From the NCBI RefSeq assembly GCF_030014955.1, contig NZ_JAGRPV010000001.1, positions 5,456,001 to 5,520,000 of the forward strand: a stretch of DNA of 64,000 nt, in the 5' to 3' direction. Source of the DNA: Cohnella hashimotonis. GTDB taxonomy: Bacteria; Bacillota; Bacilli; Paenibacillales; Paenibacillaceae. Position 1 is the stretch's first letter. Each line of letters begins with the position of its first letter. Below the pieces are notes generated by a model. It did not search any database and had not been told where the DNA came from. It saw only the letters and a list, made by a program, of their open reading frames with translations. Shown one piece after another: positions 1 through 12,669 of the stretch. The position numbers and the translations under genes were made by a program.

Positions 1-2773
<2,773 letters not shown>

Positions 2774-2834
2774 TCAAGCTATTAAATGTGATGCGTCAGG
2801 CAGACTGCTTCCGGCGGATCCCGCCACGCCATCT

Positions 2835-2848
2835 TGGAAACGCTTTCG
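2835..2848. promoter_or_regulatory. Candidate cre (CcpA) site upstream of heparinase-like gene
   Basis: TGGAAACGCTTTCG fits the catabolite-responsive element pattern TGNAANCGNWNNCW except for the last base. It is centred about 83 bases upstream of the start codon at 2758, a plausible position for repression. No clear sigma-A hexamer pair was found beside it, so the link to the promoter is inferred. Confidence 0.5.
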
Positions 2849-3385
2849 ATCAAGCCTCCCTTCCGTACACGCCTATGGTAGCTCAGCCTCTCGCCCGCCG
2901 TATATGAACGGATATCGCGATACGTGCAACTATTTCGCTATTTCAAAAAAAGAGATTAGCTTCGAAAAAACAGATTAGAAGCCGCCGCCCCCTGCTCGCC
3001 AACCCGCGTTCGACGCCCAACCGCGCTCGCGCTTGCCGCTTGCTCGTTTTCCCTCACCCTCCCGCGGACTGTAGCTCCGTTATTTTCGCTAAATGAGGCC
3101 GATCGCACGTTGTTGCGGACTCAGGATCTGTTATTTGAACAAACTGGCGGTTTTTGACCGGCTTTTCGGCACAATAGCGGATCTCCTGTCCGTCTGCACC
3201 CAAAAAGCTTCGAAAACGCAAAAATAGCGGATCGTGTGTCCGCGCACACGCTCACCTTCACGCTCGCTCGTCTCCCACTCGCCCACATACTCGCATCCCC
3301 CCTCGCCCCCGTCTTCGCTCGGGTCCAGTGGCGTTCGAGCAATCCGAAGCCGATGCTGCAAAGACAAAGAAACCGCCCCTTGCAT

Positions 3386-3408
3386 AACGGCTGCGCGTCG
3401 CAGCCGTT
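3386..3408 (-). terminator. Hairpin downstream of beta-helix gene
   Basis: A perfect 10-bp stem (AACGGCTGCG / CGCAGCCGTT) with a 3-base loop lies 37 bases after the stop at 3445. An outer arm, AAAGAAAC at 3366-3373 and GTTTCTTT at 3421-3428, can pair around it. No run of T follows directly, so it may stabilise the 3' end rather than act as a classic intrinsic terminator. Confidence 0.5.
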
Positions 3409-3444
3409 CGCAAAGAAACGGTTTCTTTCTAAGTACGGGTTAGT

Positions 3445-6400
3445 TTACTTCGTCACCTGCACGACCAGCGTCTCGCTCGTCGTCGCGCCGGCCGCATTGG
3501 CAAGCTCCGCGCGGTATTCGTAGCTGCCCGGCGCCCGTCCGGAGATCGCAGTCTTCGCGGATTGCGCGGACGGCGTGCCCGCGGTCAGCTGCTGCGTATC
3601 GATCAGCTCGCCGTTCTCGTACAGACGGTACGTCCCGCCGTTCGTGCCCCACCACATGTTCATCGACACGTCGTAGCTGCCGTCGCCGTCCCAGTTGTTC
3701 GCGGACAGCACCGGCTTGCCCGGCTTCGCGTCCTTGACGGTGACGGTCAGCGTCTCGCTTGTCGTCTTGCCCTTCGCATTGATCAGCTCGGCCCGATAGC
3801 GATAAGTGCCGTCGGTTCGTCCCGAGATCGCCGTGACCGCCGATTGCGCGGCCGGAGATGCGCCGGCAAGCGACTGCGTATCGATAAGTACGTCGTTCTC
3901 GTACAGCTTGTAAACGGTGCCGTTCTCTCCGTACCACAGATTCATCGTGATCTTGTAGTCGCCGTCGAGCAGGCCCGTATCGTACCCGTTGTCGCTCGAC
4001 AGCACCGGTTTGCCGGGCAGCCCCGGCCCCTCGGTCGCTTCTTCGCCCTTGATCTGCTCCGCGGTCAGCGTCACCGTGCCGTACGCCGCGATCTTGCCTG
4101 CGGCGTCCAGCTCGTAGACGGCGACCGCGTTGCCCTCGGCGGCGGCCAGATCGCTGCCCGCCGCATAGTCGGCCGCGCCTGCCGGCGCCGCGCCGCCCAG
4201 ATCCGGCGCCGCCGGCAGCTCGGCTGCCGCCTGATACACGGCCGCCTTCAACGCATGGCCCGCCGGCAAGTCGCCCACTGCAAGCCGCGTCGTGCCCGCG
4301 GCCGTTCCCGGCGCCGCCGTCACGCTGAGCGCGACAGCCGGATACGGCGCGATGTCGGCCGCGGCGAGCTGCCGCGAGCCGAACCGCGCGATCTTGCCCG
4401 TCGCCGTCGACGTCTCGTAGACGCCGACGTAAGCGCCCGCCGCTGCCGCGGGCAGCTCCAGCGCGGTCCCGCTCGCAAGCGGGACCGCACCGCCCGGCAG
4501 CGTCGCGCTGCCCAGCTTCGGCGTCGCCAGCGGCGCCGTCGAGACGACCAAGTGCAGGCTGTTCGCCGCATCCGATGCGACCGCGGTCACCTTGGTCGAG
4601 CCCGGCGCGCTGCCGGGCGCCACCGCGAGCGGCGTCGACAATTCCGGCGCCGGCTCCTGCGGCAAGACCGAGAAGCGGACGTCGTCGAACAGCAGGTAGC
4701 TGAACCCGCTGGCGTAGAAGCCGACCTTGCCCGACGGGCGGTAGCCCGGATCGGTAGCGTCCAGACGCAGCGCCCCGTTCACGTACACCTTGAGATGTCC
4801 GCCCTCCGCAAGGACTTTCACATCATAAGTCGTATCGGCCGCCAGATCCCAGCCGGTCTGGGGCGCCGTTTTCAGCACCGCCCAGCTGCCGTTGTACAGC
4901 ACCCAATCCGACGTGCCGTCCGCCTTCATCTTGTAGCCGATGCGGGTCGAAGCGGTCGCGTCCTGCCGGTCGAAAATGTACAAGGTGCCTCCGCCGGTCG
5001 GCAGCGTCGGCGGCGTCCGAAGCTTGAATTCGAGCATATAATCCGAGAACGTCTTATCCAGAATGCCGGTCGCGCCATTCACAATCTTGTACCAGCGGTT
5101 CCCGTTCTCGTCCGCATAGATGCTGCGGTTCAGGTCGACGGGCCAGCCGTTGCCGCCCGATTCGAAGTTCGTGAAGTGCATGACGTTCGACACGATCACC
5201 TGGATGGCCGCCGTCGCATTCGCGTTTTCGACCGAGGTCGCAGTGATCGTCGCTTCGCCCTCGTTCACGGCGGTGACGACGCCGCTCGCGTTCACGGTCG
5301 CTACCGACGAATCGCTGGACGTCCAGGTCAATCCCTGGTTTGCCGCGTTGACCGGATCGAAAGACACGGTCAGCTGCTTCGTCTGTCCGGCGGTCACGCG
5401 CACCGGATTTTCCGTCGGAATGATGCCGGACACGTCGGTCGTCAACGCCTTGAACTGGATGTCGTCGAACATCATGTTCGTGACGTTGTTGACGTAGAAG
5501 CCGACCTTGCCGGTCGCGTTATGTCCCGGGTCCGAGCCCTTCATCCGGAACGCGCCGTTCACGTAGACGCTGTAGTCCGAGCCCTTTACGAGCGCCTTAA
5601 TATCGTACGTCGTATTCGGCAGCAGGTCCTGGCCGGGCAGCTTCACTTCCTTGAGCACCGCCCAGGCCGAGTTGTACAAAATCCAGGACGAAGTTCCGTC
5701 CTCCCGGACCTTGTAGCCGATCCGCGTCGAGCCGCTGCCTACCTGCTTGTCGAAGATGTACAGCGTCGCGTAGGCCGGCATGACTTCGGGCGTTTTGAGC
5801 TTGAAGGTCAGCTCGTAGTCGGTAAAATCCTTGTTGATGAGCGTCGACGCATTGTTCAGCAGCTTATACCACCGATTGTCGTCGACCTTGACGATCGAGC
5901 GGTTCGCATCCTGCGGCCACAGGCCGGATCCGGATTCGAAGTCCGTCCGGTCCATGACGCCGTCGCCGGCCTCGACGTGAACGGATGCGACCGCCGTCAG
6001 ACTCGGATCGACGGCCGAGGCGACCGTGATCGTCGTATCGCCGACCGACTGCCCCGTGACGACGCCCGTCGCGCTGACCGTGGCGACCGACGGATCGGCC
6101 GAGACGAACGTGAGCGCCGGATTGCTGGCATTCCACGGCACGACCGCCGTCTGCAGCTTCACCGACTTGAAGCGATCGACGGTGATCGCGTCGTTGTACA
6201 CCGCGACGCCCGTCACCGGGAATTCGTGCGGTCCCGCGGTCGTTCCCGGCGTTCCTGACGTGCCGATATCGCCGAATGGAATTTGCGGGAAGCCCGGAAT
6301 CTGGCTGTAGGCAGGGGCGTTTGCCGCTAGCGTCAGATCGCCGCCCGCCAGGTTGACGAAGCCAGGATCGGTCGTCGTCACCCAGTTGTTCGCGTACTGG

Positions 6401-8433
6401 ACGAGGTTGAACTTGTCGTATGCGCCGTATACATTGGTCGTCACGCTCCGGGTCATCGTCGGATTGTAGACAATGTTGCCCTGGAACGTATTGGTGTCCG
6501 GGTAATAGCGATTTTCGTCAAAGAAGGCGGCCAACTCCGGATACTTGGTCAGGTACGGCGTGCCGACGAAGTTGTTGTTCGCCGCGAACAGCGCCTGCCA
6601 CTTCGGCATGTAGTTCTTCGCGATCTGTCCGTCCGGGCTGTCGCCCAGATAGATATCCGCGTAGTCGTACGGCACCTTCGCGTCGACGAAAATGTTGTTG
6701 CGCGAGAGAATATGCGCGCCGCCGTTGTTCTTGATGGCGGAGTTGCCCATCTTGTAGAAGACGTTCTCCTCGATCTTGAGCCCCATCGTGAAGTTGTCTG
6801 GATAAATGCCCTCGACGCCGGCTTTACTCGTGCCGATGTCGTGGAAATAGTTGCGCCGGATGACGGTGCCCCGCTGCTGCGGCGTCTCGCCCGCGTTCAT
6901 GTAGATCGCGCCAAGATCGGAAAAGCTTTTGCACACGTCGTAAATCTCGTTGTACTCGATCACATGGTCGTTGCCGAAGACGAGCACGCCGGGGTGCGGC
7001 GCGTCGTGAAGCTCGTTGTGCGACATCCGGTTGCCGACGCCCGACAAGATGACGCCGGGATTGTACGCCTTGTGATAATAGGCGAAATCGTGGATATGCG
7101 AGTTTTCGACGTAGTTGTTGCCCGGCGCGAGCGTCGTCTTGTTGCCGCCGCTCAGCGTAACCGCGGTGCCGCCGATATGGTGGATATGGGACCCCACGAT
7201 ACCGAGATCGGTGCCCGGCGCGCCGTCGAAGATGTTGTAAAAAAATCGGCTCTGCGTGTTGATCAGCACGCCGCTGTTCGTGAAGTTGCGGATCTCGCTG
7301 TTCACGATGCGCACGTGGCTGCCGCCGACGATGACGGCCGCCGAGTCCCGCCCGTTTTCGAGAATAAGCTCCTTGAAGTCGATATAAGAAGCGTCGATCG
7401 CATTGATCATCGGCGTCTTCAGCATCGTCACCGTAATCTCGGGATTCGCGGTCTTAAACTCGGCATTCGGCAAAAAGTAAAGCTTGCCGGCGCCGCGGTC
7501 GATGTAGTACTCGCCCGGCACGTCGATCTCCTCGAGCAGGTTTTGCGCGAAGTGGAAGTCCGGGTACCAGTTCTTGTACAAGCCGCTCATCTCGCCGTAA
7601 CGCAGCGTGATCGTCTTGTTCGTCGTGTCGATCGCGGCGATCTTGTTGTATGACCATTCCCAGCTGTAGCCGAAAATGCCGTCCAGCCAGATATCGTCCG
7701 CCTGCGTCCAATACTGCGGCCGGTCGTACGTATACGTGAACGTGCCGCCTCGCTGCTGCAGGTCCGCATCCTTGCGCGTCGGGCCCGGGTCGATGATGTC
7801 CCCCATCTGGACCGTGCCTTCGTTCGGCCAGCGGGCGAGCGTCATGCCCTGGCCGTTCACGTACATCTCCATCGGCGGCACCTGGCTGAGGTCGTTGGCC
7901 AGATAGTAGCCGTGGCGGCTCATCACCCCGTAGTCGGTGATACCGAGCGCCGCGAGGTCGATCTGCAGCACCTTCGACCTTGCGTCCTGGCTGATGATCC
8001 GATTCAGCACGGCGCTGTCGGTCACCGGCGCGAACCCGCTCTTCGGGATATCGCGTCCGCCCGACAGGCGGACCGTCTCCCCGGGGTACGCCATGTACGT
8101 GATCGTCTTGCCGGCTTCGCCCGAGTCGTCCGCGCCGAGCTCGAAGCTCGACGTCCGCTCGTACAGCCCTGCTCTCAGGTAGACGGTGACGCCGCCGTCC
8201 GGCAGGCCGCCGCCTTCCTTCATGTCGCGGATGGCGTCGCGCGCCTTCTCCAGCGTCTTGAAGGGCGCGGCGATCGTGCCGGCATTGGCGTCGCTGCCGT
8301 TCGTCGCGACATACAGGACTGCGCCGTTACTGGGCGCCTCGTCGGTCGCAGCGGATACTTGCATCATCGGAAAAGCGCAGAATAATACCATCAAGCCTGC
8401 GAGCCAAGCCGTCATCCGTCTTTTCATGAGCAT
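3445..8433 (-). CDS. Giant secreted right-handed beta-helix protein with Ig-like and LamG-like repeats
   Basis: 1,662 residues. A signal peptide (residues 1 to about 28) is followed by [14 protein letters not shown], the usual opening of secreted parallel beta-helix enzymes. The helix runs to about residue 720, with many short N/H/G-rich turns. Then come an Ig-like BIG_2 domain, a jelly-roll domain (starting [16 protein letters not shown]), a second BIG_2, and a second copy of the jelly-roll ([16 protein letters not shown]). An Ala-rich stretch follows. The last 190 residues are two ~95-residue Ig/chitinase-N-like repeats with the shared core YRLYENG or YKLYEND. The helix fold occurs in polysaccharide lyases and glycosidases, but I cannot assign a substrate. 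It lies 86 bases after the transporter lipoprotein gene and probably shares its operon. AAGGAG lies 12 bases before the chosen ATG; an in-frame ATG at 8427 is possible. Confidence 0.8.
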   Translation of the reverse strand: MLMKRRMTAWLAGLMVLFCAFPMMQVSAATDEAPSNGAVLYVATNGSDANAGTIAAPFKTLEKARDAIRDMKEGGGLPDGGVTVYLRAGLYERTSSFELGADDSGEAGKTITYMAYPGETVRLSGGRDIPKSGFAPVTDSAVLNRIISQDARSKVLQIDLAALGITDYGVMSRHGYYLANDLSQVPPMEMYVNGQGMTLARWPNEGTVQMGDIIDPGPTRKDADLQQRGGTFTYTYDRPQYWTQADDIWLDGIFGYSWEWSYNKIAAIDTTNKTITLRYGEMSGLYKNWYPDFHFAQNLLEEIDVPGEYYIDRGAGKLYFLPNAEFKTANPEITVTMLKTPMINAIDASYIDFKELILENGRDSAAVIVGGSHVRIVNSEIRNFTNSGVLINTQSRFFYNIFDGAPGTDLGIVGSHIHHIGGTAVTLSGGNKTTLAPGNNYVENSHIHDFAYYHKAYNPGVILSGVGNRMSHNELHDAPHPGVLVFGNDHVIEYNEIYDVCKSFSDLGAIYMNAGETPQQRGTVIRRNYFHDIGTSKAGVEGIYPDNFTMGLKIEENVFYKMGNSAIKNNGGAHILSRNNIFVDAKVPYDYADIYLGDSPDGQIAKNYMPKWQALFAANNNFVGTPYLTKYPELAAFFDENRYYPDTNTFQGNIVYNPTMTRSVTTNVYGAYDKFNLVQYANNWVTTTDPGFVNLAGGDLTLAANAPAYSQIPGFPQIPFGDIGTSGTPGTTAGPHEFPVTGVAVYNDAITVDRFKSVKLQTAVVPWNASNPALTFVSADPSVATVSATGVVTGQSVGDTTITVASAVDPSLTAVASVHVEAGDGVMDRTDFESGSGLWPQDANRSIVKVDDNRWYKLLNNASTLINKDFTDYELTFKLKTPEVMPAYATLYIFDKQVGSGSTRIGYKVREDGTSSWILYNSAWAVLKEVKLPGQDLLPNTTYDIKALVKGSDYSVYVNGAFRMKGSDPGHNATGKVGFYVNNVTNMMFDDIQFKALTTDVSGIIPTENPVRVTAGQTKQLTVSFDPVNAANQGLTWTSSDSSVATVNASGVVTAVNEGEATITATSVENANATAAIQVIVSNVMHFTNFESGGNGWPVDLNRSIYADENGNRWYKIVNGATGILDKTFSDYMLEFKLRTPPTLPTGGGTLYIFDRQDATASTRIGYKMKADGTSDWVLYNGSWAVLKTAPQTGWDLAADTTYDVKVLAEGGHLKVYVNGALRLDATDPGYRPSGKVGFYASGFSYLLFDDVRFSVLPQEPAPELSTPLAVAPGSAPGSTKVTAVASDAANSLHLVVSTAPLATPKLGSATLPGGAVPLASGTALELPAAAAGAYVGVYETSTATGKIARFGSRQLAAADIAPYPAVALSVTAAPGTAAGTTRLAVGDLPAGHALKAAVYQAAAELPAAPDLGGAAPAGAADYAAGSDLAAAEGNAVAVYELDAAGKIAAYGTVTLTAEQIKGEEATEGPGLPGKPVLSSDNGYDTGLLDGDYKITMNLWYGENGTVYKLYENDVLIDTQSLAGASPAAQSAVTAISGRTDGTYRYRAELINAKGKTTSETLTVTVKDAKPGKPVLSANNWDGDGSYDVSMNMWWGTNGGTYRLYENGELIDTQQLTAGTPSAQSAKTAISGRAPGSYEYRAELANAAGATTSETLVVQVTK

Positions 8434-8519
8434 GCGTTTCCATCTCTCCTTAACGTATGAGTCTGGAACACCGCGCCCGACTTCGGCGCCTTTCTAGTTG
8501 CCGCGGACCGCTTATACGA

Positions 8520-10061
8520 TTATTTTTTGAGACCCGACGTCTTCAGGTATTCCTCGAATTGCTTGGTAACCTCTGCGACGTACTTTTCCTCGCCGGCTTC
8601 CTTCAGCTTCTCGTACAGGCCCGGCCAAGTCTTGTCGAAGTCTAGCGTACCGGTCTGGATGCCTTTCTTGTACTCGCCCCATACCGCGTTCAGGTTGGCG
8701 ATCTCGGTGACGACGGGCTCCGAGTTGAACTTGAAGCCGCCGACAGGATTCAGCTCGGCCGATTCGTTGATTTTCTTCGTTTGCTCCCATACGTCCTTCG
8801 GCTGGCCTTCTTTCAGGTAGCTGTTGAACACATTGCCGAAAATGAAGTCCATATTCGGACGGTATTTGGAATCCGCCGTCGGCGTGATGAACCCTTCCGC
8901 GCTCTTCGTATAGTGCTCGCCTTCGATGCCGTTGCTGATCAGGTTATACAGCTCGGCGTCGCTGTTAAGCAGGTTGATGAGCATCATCGCGCGCTCCGGA
9001 TTTTTGGACGTGCGGCTGATCGACAGGTTGGTCGTCGCGGAGTAGCCGTTCGTGAACCAGTCGCTGATCGGCACGATGACGACGTCGTTGCCGCCGTTGC
9101 GGCCTTTGACCTCGGCTTCGACGCCAGGCTTCAGGACGTTTTGGAAATCGACCGCGATCTGGCCCTTCGCTTGGTAATCCGTCATCTTGGCCGTCGCCGC
9201 GTCCTTATAGATATAGCCGGCTTTGTACCACTTGCTCGCCAATCGGAAGGTGTTCAGCTCTTCCTCCGGATAGCGGTACAGCTTGTAGGTCGGGTCGCCC
9301 GACTTGATGAAGAAGTGGTCGTCAAGCCCCGGCACGCCCCAATACGTTGCGTCGTGCAGCACGGTGTTGTAGTAGCCGTTGAACGGAATGATGTCCGGCT
9401 CTCCCTGCTTGATCTTCTCGAGGAACGGCTCGATGTCTTCCATCTTCTTGATGGAGGCGGTGTCGAGCTGATACTTGTCGGCGAAGCGCTTCTGAATGAT
9501 GAAGCCGTAGCGCGAGCCGTTGATTTGCTGGTTGGCGACGCCGTAGATTTTGCCGTCTACCGTGAGGCCGTCCCACATGTACTGCGGCATATCCGCTTTG
9601 AGCGCAGGCGCGTATTGTTGAATGAGATCGTCGAGCGGCTGCAGCGCGCCCTTGCGGACGAGCTCCTCCGGCTTGATCAGGTAGCCGGTCCACATGATGT
9701 CGAACGTCTCGCTGGCGGCCAGCACGGTGTTCATCTTTTGCACGTAGTCGCCGAGTGCAACCGGTTTCAGTTTGACGGTCGCGTTGATCTTTTCTTTGAC
9801 GATCTTGTTGACCGCGTCTTCGACCTTCTGCTGATCCGGCTGCATCTGATTGAGCGGATAGTACCACGTCAGCTCGACCGGCTTGAGCGACGAGTCGCTC
9901 GAAGCCGTTGCCGCCGCGCTGGAAGCGGCCGGGGACGAACCGCTCGCGCTAGGCGAAGCGGCGGCGTTGCCCCCGTTATTGTTGTTGTTGCCGCAAGCCG
10001 CCAGCGCGGTAGCGGTCAGCAGCGCAAGCGCCGCCGTGGAGCCGATTTTTCTTTTCAGCAT
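8520..10061 (-). CDS. Extracellular sugar-binding lipoprotein of ABC transporter
   Basis: 513 residues. A lipoprotein signal with lipobox LAAC (Cys23) is followed by an Asn/Ser/Ala-rich linker and a family-1-type solute-binding fold (LTWYYPLNQMQPDQQKVEDA). The protein resembles the DUF3502-containing binding proteins that serve LplB/YtcP-type permeases in Paenibacillus. It would capture oligosaccharides at the outer face of the membrane. It is related to the three binding proteins near the right edge but clearly more distant from them than they are from one another. The start ATG has a strong AGGAGGT site. It follows the permease genes by 39 bases and has no ATPase gene nearby, as usual for this class, which borrows a shared MsmX-type ATPase encoded elsewhere. 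Confidence 0.9.
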   Translation of the reverse strand: MLKRKIGSTAALALLTATALAACGNNNNNGGNAAASPSASGSSPAASSAAATASSDSSLKPVELTWYYPLNQMQPDQQKVEDAVNKIVKEKINATVKLKPVALGDYVQKMNTVLAASETFDIMWTGYLIKPEELVRKGALQPLDDLIQQYAPALKADMPQYMWDGLTVDGKIYGVANQQINGSRYGFIIQKRFADKYQLDTASIKKMEDIEPFLEKIKQGEPDIIPFNGYYNTVLHDATYWGVPGLDDHFFIKSGDPTYKLYRYPEEELNTFRLASKWYKAGYIYKDAATAKMTDYQAKGQIAVDFQNVLKPGVEAEVKGRNGGNDVVIVPISDWFTNGYSATTNLSISRTSKNPERAMMLINLLNSDAELYNLISNGIEGEHYTKSAEGFITPTADSKYRPNMDFIFGNVFNSYLKEGQPKDVWEQTKKINESAELNPVGGFKFNSEPVVTEIANLNAVWGEYKKGIQTGTLDFDKTWPGLYEKLKEAGEEKYVAEVTKQFEEYLKTSGLKK

Positions 10062-10100
10062 TTCTGTGACCTCCTAGTTTTTTGCTCTGATTCGAATATG

Positions 10101-10985
10101 TTAACCCTTGAGGGAGCCAACCGTAAGTCCTTTGACGAAAAAACGCTGGAAAAACGGGAACACGATAAGCATCGGCCCGCCCGCCAGAACGGCGATCGCC
10201 ATTCGCGCGGAGTTGTTCGGGAAATGCGACAGATCGATGCCCAGCTGCTGGGCGAAGTCCGAGTTGGCCGTGATGAACTCGATGCTGTTCAGCGTCCGCA
10301 CCAGCAGCAGCTGCAGCGGCACCTTGTTCGGATCGTCGATGTACAGCATGGCGTTGAACCATTCGTTCCAGTAGGCGAATGCGATGAGCAGTCCCATCGT
10401 CGCCAGGGCCGGCGTCGACAGCGGCAGGATGATGCGGAAGAAAATCTTGAACTCCCGCGCCCCGTCGATCTTGGCCGACTCGATCACCTCGAACGGCAGC
10501 TTCGACAGGAACCCTTTCATCACCATGATGTTGAACGGCGACAGCAGGACGGGAAGGATCAGCGCCAGCAGACTGTCCTTCAAGTGCAAGTACTGCGTGA
10601 CCAAAATGTAAGAAGGAACGAGTCCTCCGCTGAACAGCATCGTGAAGAAAACGTAGAACGTGGTCATCCGGTTGTACCGGTAATCCGGACGGGAGACGAC
10701 GTAGGCGGTCATCGCGGTAATCAATAAGCTGACGATCGTGCCGACGACCGTGACCAGAAGCGTCACCTCGTAAGCCCGGAACAGAATGACCGGCGAGTCG
10801 AGCATGTACCGGTAGGCATTGAGACTGAAGACGCTCGGCCAAAATTGATAACCGTGCTGCGTCAGCGCCTGTTCGTCCGTGAGGGACACGGCAACGACGA
10901 GCAGGAAAGGCAGGATCATGGCGACGGAGAGAATGACGAAGAACAGGTGGATAAACGTGCGCGGGATCGGACTTGCTTGCTGCAT
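10101..10985 (-). CDS. Carbohydrate ABC transporter permease (YtcP/MalG type)
   Basis: 294 residues with about six membrane segments. The cytoplasmic EAA loop (ESAKIDGAREFKIFFRIILP) that docks the ATPase is in the expected place. The C-terminus, FFQRFFVKGLTVGSLKG, is typical of YtcP-like permeases. It pairs with the upstream permease (13 bases between them) to form the channel for the sugar taken up by the 8520-10061 lipoprotein. The ATG follows AAGGAGG with 8 bases between. Confidence 0.92.
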   Translation of the reverse strand: MQQASPIPRTFIHLFFVILSVAMILPFLLVVAVSLTDEQALTQHGYQFWPSVFSLNAYRYMLDSPVILFRAYEVTLLVTVVGTIVSLLITAMTAYVVSRPDYRYNRMTTFYVFFTMLFSGGLVPSYILVTQYLHLKDSLLALILPVLLSPFNIMVMKGFLSKLPFEVIESAKIDGAREFKIFFRIILPLSTPALATMGLLIAFAYWNEWFNAMLYIDDPNKVPLQLLLVRTLNSIEFITANSDFAQQLGIDLSHFPNNSARMAIAVLAGGPMLIVFPFFQRFFVKGLTVGSLKG

Positions 10986-10998
10986 CTGCGATTCCTCC

Positions 10999-12021
10999 TT
11001 ACCACATCGAGTGATCCGGGTTGATTTTGCGTACGATGCCGTTCGCGACGAGCACCAGGATGAAACCGACGACCGATTGATAGAAGCCTACCGCGGCCGA
11101 CATGCTCACGTTCCCGACCTCGCGAAGCGCCCGGTATACGTAGGTGTCGATGACGTCCGTGGAGGAGAACAGGAAACCCGAATTGTTCGGAATGAAGTAA
11201 TGCAGCCCGAAGTCGCCGCGGAACATGCCGCCGATCGAGAGAATGAGCATGATGATGATGAGCGGCGTCAGCAGCGGTACGGTGATTTTTAGCGCCATCT
11301 GCGCCTTGGTCGCGCCGTCGATCCGCGCTGCTTCGTAATAATCCCCGCTGATGCCCATGATGCCCGCGAAGTAGATGAGCGTCGTGAAGCCGATCGCCTT
11401 CCACAGATGGACGACGATGAGGATAACCGGCCAAGGACCCGAATCCTGATACCAGCTGACCGGATCGAACCCGAGGGAGATCAGCATCCGGTTGATGAAG
11501 CCGTCCGAATGATTGAGGAACGCGTAGGCGATATAGCCCACGAGCACCCAGGACAGGAAGTGTGGCAAGAACAGGGCCGTCTGATAAAACTTCGTATACT
11601 TCGCCTTCAGCTCGTTCATGAGCACCGCGAGGAACAGGGCGCCGAGCGTCGTGATCAGCATATAGCCGGCGTTGTACAACACGGTGTTGCGCGTAATCCG
11701 CCAGGCGGTATCCGTCGTGAACAGGAACCGGAAATTGTCCAGGCCGACCCACTTGCTCCCGAACATCCCGAGATCGTAACGATAATTTTTGAAGGCGATG
11801 ATGAGCCCAATCATCGGCAGGTACGCGAAGATCAGCTTGTACAAGAGTCCGGGCAGCGACAGCAGGAACAGCTCCCGGTTGTTCTTAAAGTGTTTGAGCT
11901 CTCTTCTTAAGAAAGACTTGCGCTTCGGCTTGTTGGCAATGCCGACCGGCGGAGATTCCGCGCCGGCTAATGCGCTTGGACGGCTCTGGTCGCTCAGGGC
12001 GACCGATGCTTTGTTCGGCAT
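10999..12021 (-). CDS. Carbohydrate ABC transporter permease (LplB/YteP type)
   Basis: 340 residues from the chosen ATG at 12021, which follows AAGGAG with 8 bases between. An upstream in-frame ATG at 12084 would add a low-complexity Arg/Glu stretch without a good ribosome site and is rejected. Six membrane segments follow a charged N-terminus. The EAA loop reads EAARIDGATKAQMALKITVP, and the sequence GDFGLHYFIPNNSGFLFSSTDV is characteristic of LplB-like permeases. It is the first gene of the transport operon (12021 to 8520, probably on to 3445). Its 640-base leader region holds two sets of repeats that may be regulatory. Confidence 0.92.
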   Translation of the reverse strand: MPNKASVALSDQSRPSALAGAESPPVGIANKPKRKSFLRRELKHFKNNRELFLLSLPGLLYKLIFAYLPMIGLIIAFKNYRYDLGMFGSKWVGLDNFRFLFTTDTAWRITRNTVLYNAGYMLITTLGALFLAVLMNELKAKYTKFYQTALFLPHFLSWVLVGYIAYAFLNHSDGFINRMLISLGFDPVSWYQDSGPWPVILIVVHLWKAIGFTTLIYFAGIMGISGDYYEAARIDGATKAQMALKITVPLLTPLIIIMLILSIGGMFRGDFGLHYFIPNNSGFLFSSTDVIDTYVYRALREVGNVSMSAAVGFYQSVVGFILVLVANGIVRKINPDHSMW

Positions 12022-12119
12022 GACGAATGCTCCTTCCCTTGCTTCCCGTGCTTCTCTTGCTGCCCTTGTTTCTCCGGCTTGCACGTCTAACGATAGCGCA
12101 GGGTGCCGAAATCGCGGTA

Positions 12120-12184
12120 CTGTACATATGCAGGATTCCTGTAAACGCGGGCTGTACGTATGCCAGAATGCTGTAACGGCGCGG
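12120..12184. repeat. Two direct repeats upstream of the transport operon, possible AraC operator
   Basis: Two 31- to 34-base direct repeats (12120-12150 and 12151-12184) share CTGTAC, TATGC, then CTGTAA and CGCGG at equal spacing. A third, partial copy starts near 12192. They lie about 100-165 bases upstream of the permease start. AraC proteins usually bind direct repeats like these, and a membrane AraC gene is the next gene upstream. The assignment to that regulator is inference. Confidence 0.45.
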
Positions 12185-12242
12185 CTCGCGGGTTGTACAG
12201 GTGCAGTACAGGTCGTGTACGGGCAACTCGCCGTTGTCCGGA

Positions 12243-12600
12243 AGTTTCGTGAGCGTCACTTCACTCCACCACCCTGCCGTTCTTCCAGAAGTGACGTCCG
12301 TGAACGTTACTTCGACCACCAACCCGCCGTGCTACCGAAAGTAACGTCCGCTAACGTTACCTCGACCAGCCAACCCGCCGTTCTCCCGAAAGTGACGTCC
12401 GTGAACGTTACTTCACTCCGCCAACCCGCCGTTCTCCCGAAAGTGACGTCCGTGAACGTTACTTCGACCCGCCAACCCGCCGTTCTCCCGAAAGTGACGT
12501 CCGTGAACGTTACTTCACTCCGCCAACCGCCGTTCTCCCGAAAGTGACGTCCGTGAACGTTACTTCGACCCGCCAACCCGCCGTTCTCCCGCAAGTAACG
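12243..12600. repeat. 51-bp tandem hairpin array 1 (about seven units)
   Basis: Units start at 12291, 12341, 12392, 12443, 12494 and 12544, with lengths 50, 51, 51, 51, 50 and 51. A diverged copy precedes them (from 12243) and a partial one follows (12595). Each unit opens with GTGACGT or GTAACGT, six bases, and ACGTTAC, giving a 7-bp stem in which the third pair is A-T or G-T. Two unit types alternate (TTCACTCCGCC and TTCGACCCGCC). The 50-bp units break any reading frame, so it is not a coding repeat. It sits between the AraC terminator and the transport operon. Confidence 0.85.
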
Positions 12601-12632
12601 TCTATTTTTTTGCGATCTTGAGATGTCCGCAT

Positions 12633-12664
12633 AAAAAAAGCCCGTTCCGGCATGCCGGACGGGC
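12633..12664 (-). terminator. Intrinsic terminator of the AraC gene
   Basis: Nearly perfect palindrome at 12640-12664 (arms GCCCG and CGGGC, inner CCGGCATGCCGG) followed, on the minus strand, by seven T at 12639-12633. It starts six bases after the AraC stop codon at 12670. Confidence 0.9.
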
Positions 12665-12669
12665 GTCGT

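Noticed and set aside
3562..6258. Long open frame on the plus strand opposite the beta-helix gene
   Set aside because: It is Arg-rich, lacks a ribosome site and domain pattern, and mirrors the coding strand of a strongly supported gene; GC-rich DNA gives such frames by chance. The same holds for long opposite frames over the binding-protein, AraC and SLH genes.
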